Source: Cobetia amphilecti (GTDB taxonomy: Bacteria > Pseudomonadota > Gammaproteobacteria > Pseudomonadales > Halomonadaceae). From it: a stretch of DNA of 64,000 nt. Made by a program: the position numbers and the translations under genes. The notes under the pieces were generated by a model. It was not told the DNA's origin and did no database searches. It worked only from the letters and a program-made list of their open reading frames with translations. Position 1 is the stretch's first letter, and every line of letters begins with the position of its first letter. The stretch spans positions 2,480,001 to 2,544,000 of the forward strand of contig NZ_CP084115.1 of NCBI RefSeq assembly GCF_020217465.1, written 5' to 3'. Below are positions 61,314-64,000 of this stretch, in pieces.

Positions 61314-64000
61314 ATGCCAGTCAATGCGAAGGTTGCAAACCATAGTGGACTTGGACTGCAAGATACCGTTCTTCAGCAGATAACCGAGGTCCGCCTCAAC
61401 GAAGCATCAGACGTCTCGTTGGACATCACGCCACAAGATGTCGCAAGTCTTTCTCGCTCCGGTGATGACCTGGTTTTGACGTTGCAGAATGGTGAAGTAA
61501 TCACCTTGGATGGCTTCTATATTGATCCGCAGGAACAAAGCCACCTGTACTTGGAAGGTGATGAGTTTGCGGGCGATATCTATCGTATTGACATGGCAAG
61601 CACTTCGCCGGGCAACGTTCCCTATGAAGCGATCCCCGTCGAAAACACTATCGAGTCCGCTGTGTTGGGAGCCCCCTTCAGTGCGGCGGGCACTACCTTA
61701 GCGGCACTGGGTGTCATCGGGGCTACCGGTTTGATGCTAGGGGGCGTGAACTCGGACGGTGGAGATGACGAGGACCCAAACACGTCAGCCTCCCCCGATG
61801 CTCCGATCATCAGCTCAGCCGCTGACAATGTTGAACCTAGCACCGGAGAGCTCGAGTCCGGTTCCGATACCAACGACACGACTCCGACGCTGATAGGCAC
61901 TGCTGGCGCCGGTAGCTCTGTTGCCATTTATGACGGGAACACCCTGCTTGATACCGTCGAGGCTGATGGCGATGGTAACTGGGCTCTGGAATTTACCGCC
62001 CCCTTGACCGAAGGGGAACACAGCTTGACGGCAGTGGCGACAGACCCCGAGGGCAATATAAGTGATACTTCCGACGCATTCATTATCACTATCGATACCC
62101 TGTCCCCTGATGCACCCGAGCTGGAAAATACTGATGGCACCACCCTCACCGGTACCGGAGAGCCGGGTGCGACCGTCGAGATCACTGATGGCAATGGCAA
62201 CCCGGTCGCCACCACTGAGGTGGGCGAGGATGGCACCTTCTCGGTCGATCTCGATCCGATGCCGGAAGACGGCACCGAACTGACCGCTACCGCGACTGAT
62301 CCGGCCGGCAACACAAGTGGTCCGTCCAACCCCGTCATCGTCGATACCGCCACTGATACCACCCCGCCGGCGGCAGGCGAGAACAGCATTGCCTTCGGCG
62401 ATGGTGGCGATGGCTTCCTGAATGCCGACGAGATTGGCAACGTCACCCTGTCCGGCACCATCGAAGACGGCTTGGACAGCAGCAACGTCCAGCTGGTGAT
62501 CAACGATGGCGCAGGAGGCTCCGTCACCGTCGACACCGCTGATATCACGGTCGACGGCACAATCCTGACAGTCGCTGGCCAGGACCTGTCCGGTCTGGCC
62601 GAAGGTGAGCTGACCGCGACACTGACCGTCACTGACGACAGCAATAACGCGGCTGAATTCACGGCTGACAGCGTCAAAGACACCGTCACCGACACGCCGA
62701 CCCTGAACGACACCGATGGCACTACCCTCTCCGGTACCGGTGAGCCAGGTGCGACCATCGACATCACCGATGGCAATGGCAACCCGGTCGCCACCACTGA
62801 GGTGGGCGAGGATGGCACCTTCTCGGTCAAGCTCGATCCGACGCCGGAAGACGGCACCGAACTGACGGCCACCGCGACTGATCCGGCTGGCAACACCAGT
62901 GGTCCGTCCAACCCCGTCACGGTCGATAGCAACACCGACACCACCCCGCCGGCGGAAGGCGAGAACAGTATCGCCTTCGGCGATGGTGGCGACGGTTTCC
63001 TGAATGCTGACGAGATCGGTAACGTCACCCTGTCCGGCACCATCGAAGATGGCCTGGACAGCAACAACGTCCAGCTGGTGATCACCGATGGCGAAGGTGG
63101 CTCCGTCACCGTCGACCCCGCCGATATCACGGTCGATGGCACGCTTCTGACTGTCGCTGGCCAGGACCTGTCTGACCTCGCCGAGGGCGAGCTGACCGCC
63201 ACCCTGACGGTCACTGACAATGCCGACAACGACAACAGCTTCACAGCGGATAGCATCAAAGACACCATTGCGCCGGACGCCCCCATACTCGAGCCGACCG
63301 ATGGCACCACCCTCGCCGGTACCGGTGAGCCGGGGGCGTCCGTCGAAATCACCGATGGCGACGGCAATGTCGTCGATATCGTCGACGTGGAAGATGACGG
63401 TAACTTCGAAGTCACGCTCGACCCGGCGCTGGAAGACGGCACCGAGCTGACCGCCACCGCGACTGACCCGGCAGGTAACGCCAGTGGTCCGTCCAACCCG
63501 GTCGTCGTCGATACCGCAACTGACACTACCCCGCCGGCAGAGGGCGACAACAGCATCGCCTTCACCGATGGTGGGGATGGCTTCCTGAGTGCCAACGAGA
63601 TCGATAGCGTCACGCTGTCCGGTACTGTCGAGGAAGGCCTGGACAGCAGCAACGTCCAGCTGGTCATCACCGATGGCGAAGGTGGCTCCGTCACCGTCGA
63701 CCCCGCCGATATCACGGTCGATGGCACGCTTCTGACTGTCGCTGGCCAGGACCTGTCTGACCTCGCCGAGGGCGAGCTGACCGCCACCCTGACGGTCACT
63801 GACAATGCCGGCAATGACAACAGCTTCACAGCGGATAGCATCAAAGACACCATTGCGCCGGACGCCCCCATACTCGAGCCGACCGATGGCACCACCCTCG
63901 CCGGTACCGGTGAGCCGGGGGCGTCCGTCGAAATCACCGATGGCGACGGCAATGTCGTCGATATCGTCGACGTGGAAGATGACGGTAACTTCGAAGTCAC
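61314..64000 (+). CDS. BapA/RTX-like giant surface adhesin, N-terminal 895 residues, runs off window
   Basis: Translated by eye from the ATG at 61314, with AAGGGAG upstream, and open to the right edge. Residues ~1-110 resemble the BapA-prefix domain of type I secreted adhesins. A small-residue-rich hydrophobic stretch (SAAGTTLAALGVIGATGLML, about 122-142) and an acidic Ser/Asp linker follow. From about residue 270 there are alternating Ig-like domains of two types: one with GTGEPGATVEITDGNGNPVA (bacterial Ig, Big_6-like) and one with GGDGFLNADEIGNVTLSGT. The two together form a 195-residue repeat. Such proteins mediate biofilm formation and surface attachment; a secretion system is not visible here. 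The full length cannot be known. Confidence 0.9.
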   Translation, partial: MPVNAKVANHSGLGLQDTVLQQITEVRLNEASDVSLDITPQDVASLSRSGDDLVLTLQNGEVITLDGFYIDPQEQSHLYLEGDEFAGDIYRIDMASTSPGNVPYEAIPVENTIESAVLGAPFSAAGTTLAALGVIGATGLMLGGVNSDGGDDEDPNTSASPDAPIISSAADNVEPSTGELESGSDTNDTTPTLIGTAGAGSSVAIYDGNTLLDTVEADGDGNWALEFTAPLTEGEHSLTAVATDPEGNISDTSDAFIITIDTLSPDAPELENTDGTTLTGTGEPGATVEITDGNGNPVATTEVGEDGTFSVDLDPMPEDGTELTATATDPAGNTSGPSNPVIVDTATDTTPPAAGENSIAFGDGGDGFLNADEIGNVTLSGTIEDGLDSSNVQLVINDGAGGSVTVDTADITVDGTILTVAGQDLSGLAEGELTATLTVTDDSNNAAEFTADSVKDTVTDTPTLNDTDGTTLSGTGEPGATIDITDGNGNPVATTEVGEDGTFSVKLDPTPEDGTELTATATDPAGNTSGPSNPVTVDSNTDTTPPAEGENSIAFGDGGDGFLNADEIGNVTLSGTIEDGLDSNNVQLVITDGEGGSVTVDPADITVDGTLLTVAGQDLSDLAEGELTATLTVTDNADNDNSFTADSIKDTIAPDAPILEPTDGTTLAGTGEPGASVEITDGDGNVVDIVDVEDDGNFEVTLDPALEDGTELTATATDPAGNASGPSNPVVVDTATDTTPPAEGDNSIAFTDGGDGFLSANEIDSVTLSGTVEEGLDSSNVQLVITDGEGGSVTVDPADITVDGTLLTVAGQDLSDLAEGELTATLTVTDNAGNDNSFTADSIKDTIAPDAPILEPTDGTTLAGTGEPGASVEITDGDGNVVDIVDVEDDGNFEV
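62133..64000 (+). repeat. Tandem repeats of 582-585 bp in the adhesin gene
   Basis: The landmark GATGGCAC recurs at 62133, 62715, 63300 and 63885, i.e. spacing 582, 585 and 585 bases (194-195 codons). Copies 3 and 4 are almost identical at the DNA level over the visible part; copies 1 and 2 are more diverged. The array continues past the edge. Confidence 0.9.

Noticed and set aside
61928-64000. 690-codon open frame on the minus strand, Ser/Pro/Val-rich
   Set aside because: Antisense of the adhesin repeats; the regular codon pattern of the repeats keeps the opposite strand free of stops. The plus strand has Ig-like repeats, a ribosome-binding site and a start.
62133-64000. Regular repeats considered as a CRISPR array
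   Set aside because: The period is 585 bases, in frame, and encodes Ig-like protein domains; there are no short repeats with unique spacers anywhere in the window.

Overview
The window looks like chromosomal DNA of a marine, halophilic gammaproteobacterium, most likely Halomonadaceae (Cobetia- or Halomonas-like). This is inferred from the GC-rich protein style, a CysNC fusion next to capsule genes, and the overall gene content; no rRNA or other marker gene is present to prove it. The central theme is one large surface-polysaccharide locus (about 5-58.5 kb), with a giant adhesin beginning at the right edge.

Left part (1-4.9 kb): the N-terminal half of a methylmalonate-semialdehyde dehydrogenase gene (mmsA) diverges from a LysR regulator. 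Then come small genes: a bacterial PH-domain protein, an unknown protein, a possible 58-residue membrane peptide, a pRiA4b ORF-3-like protein and a DUF938 methyltransferase.

Glycan assembly part (5-31.7 kb, all minus strand): two paralogous glycosyltransferases, a PhyH-type dioxygenase, several GT2-type enzymes, a RgpF/HAD fusion with a COG5610-like partner, five proteins with a sulfotransferase phosphate-binding signature, a CatB-like O-acetyltransferase, dTDP-rhamnose genes (rfbB, rfbD, rfbA, rfbC) and a GDP-mannose gene (manC). Two visibly AT-rich islands (about 10.9-15.5 kb and 24.9-28.8 kb) carry most of the sulfotransferases and DxDE-type glycosyltransferases, suggesting imported cassettes. 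An ops/JUMPstart element precedes rfbB.

Export and sulfate part (31.7-42.9 kb, minus strand): an ABC-dependent (group 2 type) capsule exporter (kpsE, kpsT, kpsM, kpsD) lies directly next to a lipoprotein gene and a compact sulfate-activation module (cysNC, cysD, cysQ, SLC13 permease). The reading proposed here is that the locus makes a sulfated capsule with its own sulfate uptake, PAPS synthesis and PAP removal.

Lipid-anchor part (43.3-58.5 kb, plus strand): kpsC and kpsS (Kdo linker enzymes) are followed by an SDR reductase, an LTA-synthase-fold membrane protein and a 2729-residue type I polyketide/fatty-acid synthase. This order resembles the wcbO-wcbP-wcbQ-wcbR segment of the Burkholderia pseudomallei/mallei capsule locus. 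The synthase has no releasing thioesterase. Its operon ends at a strong terminator and is followed by an orphan HTH gene and an intact-looking IS1380-type element.

Right edge (61.3-64 kb): the start of a BapA-like giant adhesin with 195-residue tandem repeats, whose upstream region was hit by the IS only 73 bp before the start codon.
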